64,000 bases of DNA from Belnapia sp. F-4-1 (GTDB lineage Bacteria > Pseudomonadota > Alphaproteobacteria > Acetobacterales > Acetobacteraceae): positions 4,421,430 to 4,485,429 of the forward strand of contig NZ_KN676113.1 in assembly GCF_000802185.1 (NCBI RefSeq). Reading direction: 5' to 3'. Shown here one piece after another: positions 16,633 to 26,100 of this stretch. Numbering within the stretch: position 1 is the first letter of the stretch; every line of letters starts with the position of its first letter. The translations under genes and the position numbers were made by a program. The notes beneath the pieces were generated by a model. That model saw nothing but the letters and a program-made list of their open reading frames with translations. It was not told where the DNA came from and did not search any database.

Positions 16633-18198
16633 TTACCACCCGCAGTCCGACCAATGCTGCTTCAGCGCAGCGGCGCTGGGAGCTGATGTCTTGGTCGTCG
16701 TCGGCCGCAGCAGCTTACCATGCAGCGCCCGGTACATCGGGTCCTTCACGGTGGGTGCCACCTGGACTTCCTCGTTGTCTGGGTTCACCGCGAGCAAGCC
16801 AGTGTCGAATAGGGTGTGCAGGTCGGCACGGAGTAGCAGACCGTTGGTGACGTGGTTGGTCTCGGGACCTAGGTACGGGGTGATGTGCGCTGCCTCTAAG
16901 ACGTCCAGCACATCACAGCCGGTGATGGCACAGCGGCTTTCGTAGACGGTGATCAGGGCATCGCGGAAGCCACGCTGGCCACGACGAGCTTTGATTGACC
17001 GGAGCACCGCTTGGCGAGCATCCTTGGCGCTCTTTGGGTCGAACGGCTGTTCATCGGCGTCGCTTGGTTCTACCGCCTTACTGTTCACCTTGACGCCCAT
17101 TCCGCTCCGGCCGCCGCTGACCTCGACCTCAAAGCCGAGACGCTCTAGAGCCCTCTGCACCGTCGCTGCGCCACCGGAGAATTCGCCGTTGGTTAGAGGC
17201 CTCATGACCCCTGGCTGATAGGCGAATGCGGCGCCGACGATGGCCTTGCTGTCGTAGCGTTCACCGTCATGAAGCAAAAAAATTTCTCGGGCCTCGCCGT
17301 AGCCGTAATTGGCCAAAAAGGCATCGCGGCCGAGGGTGTCGAACTCACGAATAGCCTGGAGAACAGCACTCCGATCAGTGAGGTCAGCAAGCGATGGGCC
17401 GGGCGGAACGTCGGGCGTCTTGAAGGACCTCAAACGTGCCGCGAGGGACGACCGGGATGCCAACTGGTGTTCAATGGCGTCCTTGATCGCGCCAGCCTGT
17501 GCATTCGGCGCAGGCTTGTAACCTTGGATCCAACGCAAGCCGAGTTGGTCCATGACCGCGCTGACATTGCCGAACTTGAACTCGACAGAACCCTTCGTTC
17601 GGTGGGTGACCGTTTGCACCTGCCTGTTGAAGTCGGCCTTGCTGAAGGGCTTCCCGGCTAATTCCAGATCGAGCATGTCGAAGTAAGCGGAAACACAGGC
17701 ATTGACTTCGTCTGGAGACCAATCTGATCCCGCAGTCACCTTTAGCTTGCTCAGTGTCGGGGAGGGTGACGACATTCCGAGGCGGTCGTCGAGTTTCGCA
17801 GCGACATCATCGGTGATCGTCGTGCCACTGGCGTTGGCTTTGATGCGCGATACCGGGACGATGTCTTCCAGCTGATCCAGAGAGAGGAGCATCCCCGAGG
17901 TGGGGTCTGTGAGTTGTTCAAACCGCAACGGCACAAACCACTGAGGGTTCTCCGGATCGTGGGACTGATCTGGGATAGGTATAGGCGGACCTGCAGTTGT
18001 CCCTACCCCGAAGATGCCGCGCGGGCCTGTGCCCTGCTTGAAGAGGTACGCTCTGGAACCCACCACCGCCTGCCTGTGGGCCTGGATCCGCCAATGCTCC
18101 GTTGTATTCGAATCTGTACTTGCCCGTTGAATGAGGTCACGCAGCCGTTCGATGGGCCACCCGTCAGGCTTCCAGGTCATCCAGAATGCAGTCATCAT
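16633..18198 (-). CDS. EVE/ScoMcrA-like HNH restriction endonuclease candidate
   Basis: 521 residues in what look like four parts. Residues 1 to about 110 resemble an EVE (PUA-like) modified-base reader: FWMTWKPDGWP, a W-x-IQAHRQA segment, GSRAYLFKQG and GIFGVGTT. Residues about 150-260 and 275-360 resemble the N-terminal head and adjacent domains of ScoMcrA-type enzymes (WSPDEVNACVSAYFDML; FLLHDGERYDSKAIVGAAF; NGEFSGGAATVQRALERLGF). The C-terminus is an HNH nuclease: RCAITGC, EAAHITPY near 436-443, then NGLLLRADLHTLFDTGLL. Proteins built this way recognise and cut modified DNA (type IV-like restriction). No methyltransferase accompanies it, which fits type IV logic. Confidence 0.75.
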   Translation of the reverse strand: MMTAFWMTWKPDGWPIERLRDLIQRASTDSNTTEHWRIQAHRQAVVGSRAYLFKQGTGPRGIFGVGTTAGPPIPIPDQSHDPENPQWFVPLRFEQLTDPTSGMLLSLDQLEDIVPVSRIKANASGTTITDDVAAKLDDRLGMSSPSPTLSKLKVTAGSDWSPDEVNACVSAYFDMLDLELAGKPFSKADFNRQVQTVTHRTKGSVEFKFGNVSAVMDQLGLRWIQGYKPAPNAQAGAIKDAIEHQLASRSSLAARLRSFKTPDVPPGPSLADLTDRSAVLQAIREFDTLGRDAFLANYGYGEAREIFLLHDGERYDSKAIVGAAFAYQPGVMRPLTNGEFSGGAATVQRALERLGFEVEVSGGRSGMGVKVNSKAVEPSDADEQPFDPKSAKDARQAVLRSIKARRGQRGFRDALITVYESRCAITGCDVLDVLEAAHITPYLGPETNHVTNGLLLRADLHTLFDTGLLAVNPDNEEVQVAPTVKDPMYRALHGKLLRPTTTKTSAPSAAALKQHWSDCGW

Positions 18199-18228
18199 TT
18201 CCTCATGAGTAGCGGCATGCCAGCGCGG

Positions 18229-18358
18229 CTACGAAGCATCCCGTGAGATCGATCCGGCGTCGAGCACCCTATACACACTGGCCCGCCCGACCCGGGACTC
18301 TTGGCAATGTTGCCCGGCTGCACACCCTCATCCTTGAGCCTCCGGATCATCGGTCCTC
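18229..18358 (-). pseudogene. C-terminal remnant of a second serine resolvase
   Basis: One frame reads MIRRLKDEGVQPGNIAKS; after a shift the next reads RVGRASVYRVLDAGS and ends at a TAG. Together they form the helix-turn-helix tail typical of Tn3-type resolvases (GRASVYRVL). The catalytic domain is missing. The interval 18359-18673 between this and the intact resolvase contains nothing that I recognise. Confidence 0.6.
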
Positions 18359-18673
18359 CGGCGAGCCGTGGGTGCCCGGTCCTTATATTTCCTCACTGGG
18401 CGAGCATCGAGTTCCGCTCGGCTGACCAACGAGGTTACTTCTTCGACTGTGCCATCGATCTCAGATGAACCCGCGGTTCTGCGAGGGATGCTTTCGCCGG
18501 CTCGGTCGCGCGACCTGGACCTTCTGCTTCACCTTTGCCAATGCCCGCGAGTCCGCCGTTCTCGAGGACAATCCGTAAATCGGCCAAGTCGACAAATCCT
18601 CCTAGCCGTCTGGTTAGCATGGCCGCAATTGCGTGGACCACAGCTGCAACCCGGTCGAGCGTGGGATCTCCGC

Positions 18674-19252
18674 TTACAGCCGCAGCTCATCGCCTGTGTG
18701 CCGCTCAGTGGCCAGCAGGCGGCTCACCGTTGACGGGTTCACGCCGAACAATCGGGCTGCTTCCGCCGCGGTCTTCTCACCAGTCCCGACCAAACGCACG
18801 ACCATCGCGCGTTGCTCCCGTGTGAGCTTCGGGCGGCGACCACCTTTGCGCCCCTGTGCGGCTGCAGCGGCCAAACCTGCTCTCGTGCGTTCTCTCACCA
18901 TGTCACGCTCAAACTGAGCGAAGGCGCCGATCACCTGCATCATCATTCGGCCCGCAGCGGTGGTCGTGTCGATGGCCTCTGTTAGCGACTTGAAGCCAGC
19001 ACCAGCTGCGTCCAGCTGGTCCATGAGCTGCAGCAGGTCACGTAGTGAGCGAGATAGGCGGTCGAGCTTCCAGACCACCACAACATCGCCGGCTCGGACT
19101 TGATCAAGCATCCGGTGCAACTCCGGCCGATCCCATCGCCCGCCGGATGCCCGCTCGGTGAAGATCCGGCCGGCGCCAGCGGATTCCAACGCCGCTACTT
19201 GCGCGGCCGTGTCCTGGTCGTCGGTGGAGACCCGCGCGTAGCCCAACAGCAT
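18674..19252 (-). CDS. serine recombinase (resolvase/invertase family)
   Basis: 192 residues from the ATG of MLLGYARVSTDDQD; the longer open frame upstream is not conserved. It has the full small serine recombinase layout: the catalytic Ser 9 in YARVST, the arginine-containing LDRLSRSLRDLL, the MMMQVIGAFAQFERDMVRER core leading into the long E-helix, and a C-terminal helix-turn-helix (TAAEAARLFGVNPSTVSRLL). These enzymes resolve transposon cointegrates or invert DNA at paired sites. Two 13-bp repeats just upstream (19292-19365) are candidate recombination sites. No Tn3-type transposase is visible in the window. Confidence 0.9.
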   Translation of the reverse strand: MLLGYARVSTDDQDTAAQVAALESAGAGRIFTERASGGRWDRPELHRMLDQVRAGDVVVVWKLDRLSRSLRDLLQLMDQLDAAGAGFKSLTEAIDTTTAAGRMMMQVIGAFAQFERDMVRERTRAGLAAAAAQGRKGGRRPKLTREQRAMVVRLVGTGEKTAAEAARLFGVNPSTVSRLLATERHTGDELRL

Positions 19253-19291
19253 TGCAAAAACCCGTTGCGATTGGATCCAATTATACAACAG

Positions 19292-19365
19292 GTCTGCGCA
19301 ACGGGCGACCGCGCAGGACAGCTGGACCGTGCTTGGCGTTGCATAGACGTGCGTCTGCGCAACGG
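19292..19365. repeat. repeated GTCTGCGCAACGG, candidate res sites
   Basis: The 13-mer occurs at 19292-19304 and 19353-19365, spaced 61 bases. The inverted core CCGTTGCG lies at 19262-19269. The array lies directly upstream of the resolvase gene, where res sites normally occur. Confidence 0.45.
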
Positions 19366-19479
19366 CGACATACTCGAGAACGTCCGAAAGCTTTTGCGCG
19401 CTTCTTTGAGTTAACAATAAAGGCGACCAGGAAGAAAATCAGTGCGTCGAAACCCTGGAGTGGGATCATGCGCGCAAAG

Positions 19480-19710
19480 CTTCAAGCCACCGGCCCAATA
19501 GCGCAGCCGAGGTAGCGGGATCCGTGGTACTGCTAAAACGGCACGGCGGTTTCGGGGAGCCTACAAGAACGCATGACCAGCAGTCCAGATCGCCAGGATG
19601 CCATGGTGCTAGTCGACCAGGCTGACGTGCGTCGCGCCTGGCCTGCGCGGAACTCGGGATCAACGGACGCACCTATAGACGCTGGCGGTCCATGGATAGT
19701 ATGCCGCAGA
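19480..19710 (+). mobile_element. IS3-type element remnant (orfA end and orfB start)
   Basis: The ATG at 19573 starts MTSSPDRQDAMVLVDQA, parallel to the orfB start at 31042 (MISTPRSPEAMALIDQA). After a frameshift it continues CAELGINGRTYRRW, the first helix-turn-helix of such OrfB proteins. The preceding 90 bases weakly match the end of orfA. Nothing of the catalytic part remains. Confidence 0.55.
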
Positions 19711-19974
19711 ATCGCTGCTCAAAAGCGTCTTGGCCGCTCCCGGTCAGGAGCGCCGGCGCCCTGCAAAAGCCGTCAGGCATCCTGCACCAGCTCATTCCGA
19801 CTGAAGCATATGGTTGGTGTACGGGCTCGCAGACAGCCCGCTGGACCCGCTTAGATGATCCTACAAACGTGAACAGGTTTTTGAGTAGGTCGCAACGTAA
19901 GTGAGCAGCCCTGCATTTTAGCGTCGATTCGGCAGTGCTTCTGAAATGTGACCCACGGTTCGACGCGAATTCAA

Positions 19975-19980
19975 TATAAT
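19975..19980 (+). promoter_or_regulatory. candidate -10 box of the Trypco1 operon
   Basis: A perfect TATAAT in AATTCAATATAATTTGCG, about 90 bases before the ATG at 20071. No good -35 is seen at 17 bases (GTGACC lies 21 bases upstream). No other obvious promoter is present in this AT-richer leader. Confidence 0.3.
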
Positions 19981-20070
19981 TTGCGCTAAAGGTTGGTAGC
20001 AGGAGCGTTATCATGACAGACTTGTGAGACGACGCCTGCGAGTATGCTTGTCTTAGGAGTGAGACAGCTG

Positions 20071-20418
20071 ATGGTAGCATCTAGACGGTTTGTCACGGTA
20101 ACTGTCGACTCCAATCAAAGTCCGATCCTTTTCGAAGCGAGCGATGGTGCTCCGACGGGTCAAGAGGACAGCTGGCAGGACGTAGGTGCTTCGAGTCGTG
20201 CGCTGGTCGAAGGGACAACTCAAGCATTTGATCAAGCCGTCAACGCAATTAAACCGATAGCGGCCCGAGTAGCCGAAGGTCTACGGTCCCTTGGTCCTGA
20301 ATGTCCCGCGGAAATAGAGTTAACCCTGAGTATCAAACTCAGTGGAAAAGTCGGCTTTTTTATCGCAGAATCTCAAGGTGAAGGCAGCATTGGGTTGAAG
20401 CTGCGCTGGAAGGCATAA
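20071..20418 (+). CDS. Trypco1 (trypsin-co-occurring domain 1) protein
   Basis: 115 residues from the ATG at 20071, behind AGGAG with a long spacer; a GTG and an ATG further upstream are in frame. The whole protein matches the Trypco1 pattern: an N-terminal beta strand (RFVTVTVDS), a helix (AFDQAVNAIKPIAARVAEGL), then PAEIELTLSIKLSGKVGFFIAESQGEGSIGLKLRW. Trypco1 is a small beta-rich domain that occurs beside trypsin-like proteases and NTPases in bacterial conflict systems; it is thought to be a regulatory or substrate partner of the protease. The next gene, 17 bases downstream, encodes such a protease, so the pairing is the expected one. Confidence 0.85.
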   Translation: MVASRRFVTVTVDSNQSPILFEASDGAPTGQEDSWQDVGASSRALVEGTTQAFDQAVNAIKPIAARVAEGLRSLGPECPAEIELTLSIKLSGKVGFFIAESQGEGSIGLKLRWKA

Positions 20419-20435
20419 GTCCACGCGAGGTAAGT

Positions 20436-21950
20436 TTGGCGAACTCTGATTTAACACTTGCTTTTGTGCTTACATCAGACGGACGCCGAGAAGGCGTTGC
20501 GTTTGCCGTATCGCCGCGCCACTTCGTCACATGCGCACATGTGGTCGCGCCGGTTCTTGGCATCGATCCATACCAAGATGCGGCGCCGATCGACAATGCG
20601 GTAGAGCTCCATTTTTTTCAGTCCTCGGCTGACGGTGCTCGTGTCTCAGCTCGTGTTGTTATTTGGAATCGATGCGTTCGATCCTCAGAAGATGTACCAG
20701 CGCGCGTCCGCAAAGTCGCCGACATTGCCGTACTCGAGCTCGACGATTCAGCCCTAGAGCGGCTTTCTAGCGCGAACCTCGATGTGGCCGTTACGCCTGC
20801 GTCTTTTCAGGACAGGGCTGATCACCCTCGCGAGACGAGTTTTGTAACCTGGGGTCCCGTAAGCGGAGGGGTGTTGGTTGAGGGCTGGCTACAACCCTTC
20901 ATAACGGTTGGCATCGGCCGTACGGTTGCGATTACCGCTCCCGAAACTCAGAAAATCGTACCGGGTTTTAGTGGAGCACCGGCAATCAACTCCAGATCTG
21001 GCGAGGTACTCGGAATGTTTGTGCGTGCCAATGAGAGCGCACGACAATCGATGGTGATATCGGTGCAGACTTTGGCGGAAGCTCTTGCATCAATAATCAC
21101 GACATCACGTACAACAATGCCAGGCTCACGTCCTCTATCTCTCTTACGTCGAGCTGTGCCAAGTCTGGACCGCGATTATTTGTATGCTTTAAAAGACAGG
21201 GAGGAGGTTGTAATAGCAGTTAAGCGTGCGGTTCGTCCTGACACAGGAAATAAGCTCGCAGGTCAGCTAGTGGTTTTGGTCGCCGATGCTGATACCTCGG
21301 ACTGCGCGGACGGGCTTCGCCATCGTATCAGCTTCGAGCTTGCGGCTGAGTGGAGGCAAGGTGCTTTGCTTTCCATTCTTCCCCTTACTCTTCCCGACCG
21401 GAATTGGGGGGGGCAGGAAGAACGTATTCAGAGGCACACGCAGGAAGTATCACAGGAAGCAGGATTGCCTGCAACGAACGAGAAGTCTCTGACGACAGCA
21501 ACTCATATGTTTGACGGATTGCATTTGTTCGAAGTCGATTTGCGAGAACGGCGGGACGTTCAACTACTAATAGCAATCCTCGATAGATGGGCCTCTGCAA
21601 GTTCAGCTCAGCCGCGAAGCCGGCCTCAGCCTTTTTTCTGCCTGATTAGCACTGCCTCGAAGTGTGGCGACCGAGCACGTCGTAACTTCATGGCAGCTGC
21701 GGTGAGGCGGTCATCGCAGCTGCAGATGCACGATTTGGGGCCGCTCAACTCGGTGGGGCTCACACATCTGCGGGCATGGTCACGAAGTGCCAACGCACAC
21801 CTTCGTCGGCCTATTCCGGAGCCAGGGCTAATTCAAAAGAGGGCGGAAGAGTTAATCTACACGCCTGGAACACAAAATATGAGTATGTTGGAATGGTTCA
21901 ACGCTCTTACGTTAAATGCGTCCACAATACTTCCTTCCGAGGAGTATTAA
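20436..21950 (+). CDS. trypsin-like serine protease with C-terminal inactive-STAND-like domain
   Basis: 504 residues from a TTG that follows GAGG. Residues 1 to about 215 are a trypsin-fold protease with the full triad: His 35 in VTCAHVV, Asp 96 in VADIAVL, Ser 179 in GFSGAP. There is no signal peptide, so it works in the cytosol. Residues about 230-430 (YLYALKDREEVVIAVKRA, GQLVVLVADADTSDCADGLRHRI, ALLSILPL) look like the inactive STAND-type NTPase domain often fused to effectors, without a Walker A. The tail is helical. Such proteins are thought to be signal-activated proteases within immune systems. It is the second gene of the operon, and its stop codon is one base before the MoxR start. 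Confidence 0.8.
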   Translation: MANSDLTLAFVLTSDGRREGVAFAVSPRHFVTCAHVVAPVLGIDPYQDAAPIDNAVELHFFQSSADGARVSARVVIWNRCVRSSEDVPARVRKVADIAVLELDDSALERLSSANLDVAVTPASFQDRADHPRETSFVTWGPVSGGVLVEGWLQPFITVGIGRTVAITAPETQKIVPGFSGAPAINSRSGEVLGMFVRANESARQSMVISVQTLAEALASIITTSRTTMPGSRPLSLLRRAVPSLDRDYLYALKDREEVVIAVKRAVRPDTGNKLAGQLVVLVADADTSDCADGLRHRISFELAAEWRQGALLSILPLTLPDRNWGGQEERIQRHTQEVSQEAGLPATNEKSLTTATHMFDGLHLFEVDLRERRDVQLLIAILDRWASASSAQPRSRPQPFFCLISTASKCGDRARRNFMAAAVRRSSQLQMHDLGPLNSVGLTHLRAWSRSANAHLRRPIPEPGLIQKRAEELIYTPGTQNMSMLEWFNALTLNASTILPSEEY

Positions 21951-21951
21951 C

Positions 21952-23106
21952 TTGGATTCCGACATGGAACAAGACACTGTAAAGCAGGAAACTAGTAGCT
22001 CGCGTTCCGCGCGACTTCGTGACCCGCACCGCTATCTGCCTGATGAACAACTCGCGGCCGCAGCGCAGATTGCTGCATTACTGAGGCAACCTCTGTTGCT
22101 CACCGGCGATCCGGGAGCAGGCAAAACACAGATGGCGGCTTGGGTCGCCTTACAATTAGGCCGAAGCCTCATTCGCTTTACTGCAAAATCAACGACCTCA
22201 GCACAAGATTTGCTCTACCGATTCGACTCGGTTCGCGAGTTTCGTGACGCACAGCGCCACCGTGGCTTAGATCAAGAGCCTACGCCCACGCGAGCTTACA
22301 TCACGTTTGAGGCAATCGGGAGGGCAATCGCACTTACCTATCCGGTGGAGGCGTTGGAGATGCAGGCATCGTGGGACTCGGAGGCAAACCTACAGGCGGG
22401 TGAAACAGCAGCACGCCCCATTGCGGCTACTTCGAGTGTGGTGCTCATCGACGAAATAGACAAAGCGCCGCGCGATGTTCCTAACGACCTGCTGACTGAG
22501 TTCGAGACCGGGGAGTTCCTTGTAGCTGAGGCTAGAGTTCGCTTGCGGGTTCAAAATAATCTTCATCCACTCGTAATTGTAACCAGTAATTCTGAAAGAG
22601 CGTTGCCGGACGCATTTCTTCGCCGGTGCATCTTCCACCACGTTGAGATGCCAATAAAGGACCGGCTTCGAAAAATTGTTCGCAGCCAATTCCCTGATCT
22701 GCCGGACGGCGGAAACTTCGAAACCGAAGCGCTGGAAATTTTCGATAAACTATACGATCCCGAAACTCAAATAGCGTTGAGAAGGCGCCCTAGCGTGGCG
22801 GAGCTTCTACACCTTCTTGTCGTACATCTTTCCTTTTCTGGAGTAAGTTCAAGCTCGTCCAGTATAGAGGGCGGGCAAATGGAAACACTCACGCGGTCTG
22901 GATGGAAGATTATTAGCGAGCAAGGTATCCGCTCCGGGCTTGCGGGACTGGCTTTGTCCTCTCCGGAAACAGCTACTCTGATTTTTCGTCAGTGCCTCGC
23001 AATTCTTTTCAAAACGAAGGAAGATCAGGATGCTGGACGGGAGTGGCTTTGCGGGCTGTGGGGGTTACCTAGGTCACTTGGGAATGAGGCCATGCGAAGA
23101 GCGTAG
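21952..23106 (+). CDS. MoxR-type AAA+ ATPase
   Basis: 384 residues if translation begins at the TTG at 21952, which has GAGGAG seven bases upstream; the ATG at 21964 is too far from that site. Landmarks: RYLPDEQLAAAAQ, Walker A GDPGAGKT (about residue 49 on), FTAKSTTSAQDLLYRFD, Walker B VVLIDEIDKA, sensor-1 TSN, and FLRRCIFHHVEMP with the arginine finger region, then the helical lid (ALRRRPSVAELLHLL). MoxR ATPases act as hexameric remodelers with a von Willebrand A partner or effector. Here no classical MIDAS-bearing VWA gene follows; the next gene encodes a large membrane protein that may supply a degenerate VWA-like domain. Confidence 0.85.
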   Translation: MDSDMEQDTVKQETSSSRSARLRDPHRYLPDEQLAAAAQIAALLRQPLLLTGDPGAGKTQMAAWVALQLGRSLIRFTAKSTTSAQDLLYRFDSVREFRDAQRHRGLDQEPTPTRAYITFEAIGRAIALTYPVEALEMQASWDSEANLQAGETAARPIAATSSVVLIDEIDKAPRDVPNDLLTEFETGEFLVAEARVRLRVQNNLHPLVIVTSNSERALPDAFLRRCIFHHVEMPIKDRLRKIVRSQFPDLPDGGNFETEALEIFDKLYDPETQIALRRRPSVAELLHLLVVHLSFSGVSSSSSSIEGGQMETLTRSGWKIISEQGIRSGLAGLALSSPETATLIFRQCLAILFKTKEDQDAGREWLCGLWGLPRSLGNEAMRRA

Positions 23107-23117
23107 CGTAACCTGAG

Positions 23118-26100
23118 ATGTCTGGGTCTTGGGAGAACATAGATCTCGGCCATTTGTTGGTGGAGCTGCGCCGAAATAGTGCGGAACTCGCATACTGTGA
23201 CGATGATATAGATCGCGCAAAAAAGATTTTTGAATTTCTGAGAGCGGCTGGGCGATTACCTGCACGGCCCGAAGCGGTTGCCGCCTACATAACCCCACTT
23301 ATCTGCCGCTCAACAAAAGAACAGAAGGCATTTCGTGAGCAACTTATTTCCCTACTTACAAGCTGGAAGCTTCGAAATGAGGCTCCGAGTGAAAGTGTAA
23401 CTATCGGAGCGCCTGCGCATAATATTGCGGATAGCGGCAGGTATGAAGGCGAGCGAACTGAAGCTTCTGACCCCTCCAAGCGTACTCCAAAACACCGGCG
23501 GCGCTCAAGCCACCATTGGCTGCGCTTTCTATTTTTAGTTACCCTGTTGTTTGCTCTTAGCATCACCATCGGCATTATGTGGGATTGGACCATTTCTGAA
23601 TGGATACGGGAACCAAGATCAGAGGAGCGCCGTCCACTACTGCCGGGTGAAGGCCCCGACTTTGAAAGACCATTTCGGACTGACCATATAATTCTCGTAC
23701 TCGCCCCATGGACGCTCGTAGGAGCCTTTGCTCTGTGGCGTCGATCCCGCCAAGCACGTTTAGCAAGGCATTTTTCATTCCGACAACTGGAAGAGGTACT
23801 GCTCAAGCTTGGAAATCGAGTAGAATCGCATTTTTCCCCTGCTAATATCGTTCGTTTGAGTACTGCTTTAGCTACGCGCGAGTCATCTAACCAACAGCAG
23901 TTTGACACAAACGCGAGCGTTTCCACCGCTATTCGGTTCGGAGGAAATGGTCCAGCCGTCTTCCGTCCCGTTTTGAGGCAGCCAGAGTATCTATTTTTAC
24001 TGCGTCGTGATGGGAAAGCCGATCACGCATCTTACGTAGGCCAGGATCTTATTCACCGCCTAGGTCGATCGAATGTCGCTATCCATGCCTACGAAGTTCG
24101 CGGCTCGCCGACGCAGTTACGCGTCATGCGTGACCTATGTTTTGGTTCACAACCCCTCACCGACAATATAAGCGAGGTAGTGTCACTCGGTGATGTGTTG
24201 AACTCAAAAATGTACGCCGGAGTCGTAATTTTCGGGGATGGGGCAAGCTATGCGGCAGTAGGATTTGACGGATCTCCCGGAGCACTTTTATCTGTCTTAA
24301 GCAGAAAAGTTGTTTTGTCACCGAAGCCGGTTTCCGCGTGGGGTGAGTCGGAAATTCTACTTAGCGAAAGCGGATTCGCTTTATTTCCGGCAGACTCAGC
24401 AGGACTATTCAGTCTTAGCGAATGGATTGCACAGAATCGTGAATTAGAATCCGGCGTTCCAAAGATTGAAGAGGCACTCCGGCGATACCGCGTGCAGCGG
24501 CATAAGGAGTTCGGATCTTTCCCCACCCTTCTGCGCGCTGTTGAAACCCGCTTTCTGTCCCACCGGCCTCCGGAACGGGACCTAATCAGCGAGCTGCTTG
24601 GCCAACTTCGAACCTACCTGGGACGGCCAAGCTTTACCTGGCTCTGCGCGCTGGCTGTTTACCCACAGATCCATGCGTCTTTAACAAGGGAATTTGGCAA
24701 GCGCCTCAGGCTCGAAGCGAGCTCTACGCCAGTGTTTAGCGAGCAGAGATATCTCGTGCTAGCTCGCCTTCCCTGGGTTGCTCGTGGAGGCATGCCAGAC
24801 TGGCTGCGACGGGCTCTAGTAGCGAAGCTCGATCCAGGTTTAGCGGCGCAAACTAGACTGATCTTCGCTGAATTATTCTTTCAACTAACACCATCTGGGC
24901 GGGTCAATTTGCAGCTTGCAAAAGCAGCCGATAGGTCCTGGCGCGATCTAGTAGATGCTCTGATCCATCTAGCGCCGAAACAATCCGCCTTGCACGATCA
25001 GGTACTCGTGACTTTCCTTAAAGATCAGCAAGAGCAGCTCTCGGTCAAGGTGCCGAACTTAATTGTGCAACTGCTAAATCTTGCCGCAAGAACTAAGCTC
25101 TCTGTGCTGGCTAGCAGCACGGCTTTAATTTCGCTCATTCTTTTTATGTGTCGCGATGTGCTGGTGGCGGAGGTCGTAGCTCTTGCAACGCATAGAATGA
25201 ACGCACTCACGACGTTAGCATTTGCGCTCTGGTGTGTATTAAAAGGAGGTGACTGGTACTATCGAGCAAAATTCGAACTTATCTCGGTCAACATTCTGTT
25301 GGCCATGTTATTTGTGCTTGGATTATTAGGAACCTCGCGCTCCGACCAAGATGGGTTTGTTGAGTACGCAACACTGCTGGCTCTGGTGTCAGCGTCCCTT
25401 GCTATCATCGGTTCTATCGCAGGGCAACAGGAAGAGGCTAAAATTGCCGTCTGTGCTCATTTACTAACTCAGTCCGACAAATGGCAGGGATTGATCCGGT
25501 GGAACTTCGGTCCCCAGTGGTACCTTGGGGGATACTCAATAATAATATCGCTCTTCGTGGCAACTTTTGCTGTTACTATCGTATTGGAAGACGTGTTTTC
25601 AGTATCTAGGTTAGATAATTTGGGCCAGCTTAATGGATTATTTACTGTATACATTTATTTCATCCTGCTGGTCGCGTTTTCGGCTCTTGCGCTTCGGAAA
25701 ATTCTAAATCTCGCGCGAAATTACATGGTTGCGGCTACCGCTTTTATTTCGTTCTTGATGTCTGGTGCTGCCTTTGCTGTTGGTAGTACGATCTTCGTTT
25801 TAGGGACGTTGGACGAATTTGTCTTTCGCCCCGCCCCAGAAGGCGGGAGCACGTTGCATGGATGGCTTCGTCCTCAAACGTATGTGTGCGTTGTGGCTCT
25901 GATCGAAGCTTGCGTTTTGCCAGGACTGATTAGTCGGCTGGCTGATAGGAAAATTTTGGATGTTGGACTTATTGCGGTCTATTTCGCTACCAGTGCAGCC
26001 GCCGTGTGCTTGATCCAGACCTTAGTTATTGGAGGCGCATTTTTGTTTTTACCTGACGTGGAGGACATGAGTTTCTTGGAGATTTTCGTGCCTAGCATCC

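Noticed and set aside
19673-20080. 135-codon minus-strand ORF before the Trypco1 operon
   Set aside because: No family features. It overlaps the IS3 remnant and the probable promoter of the operon.
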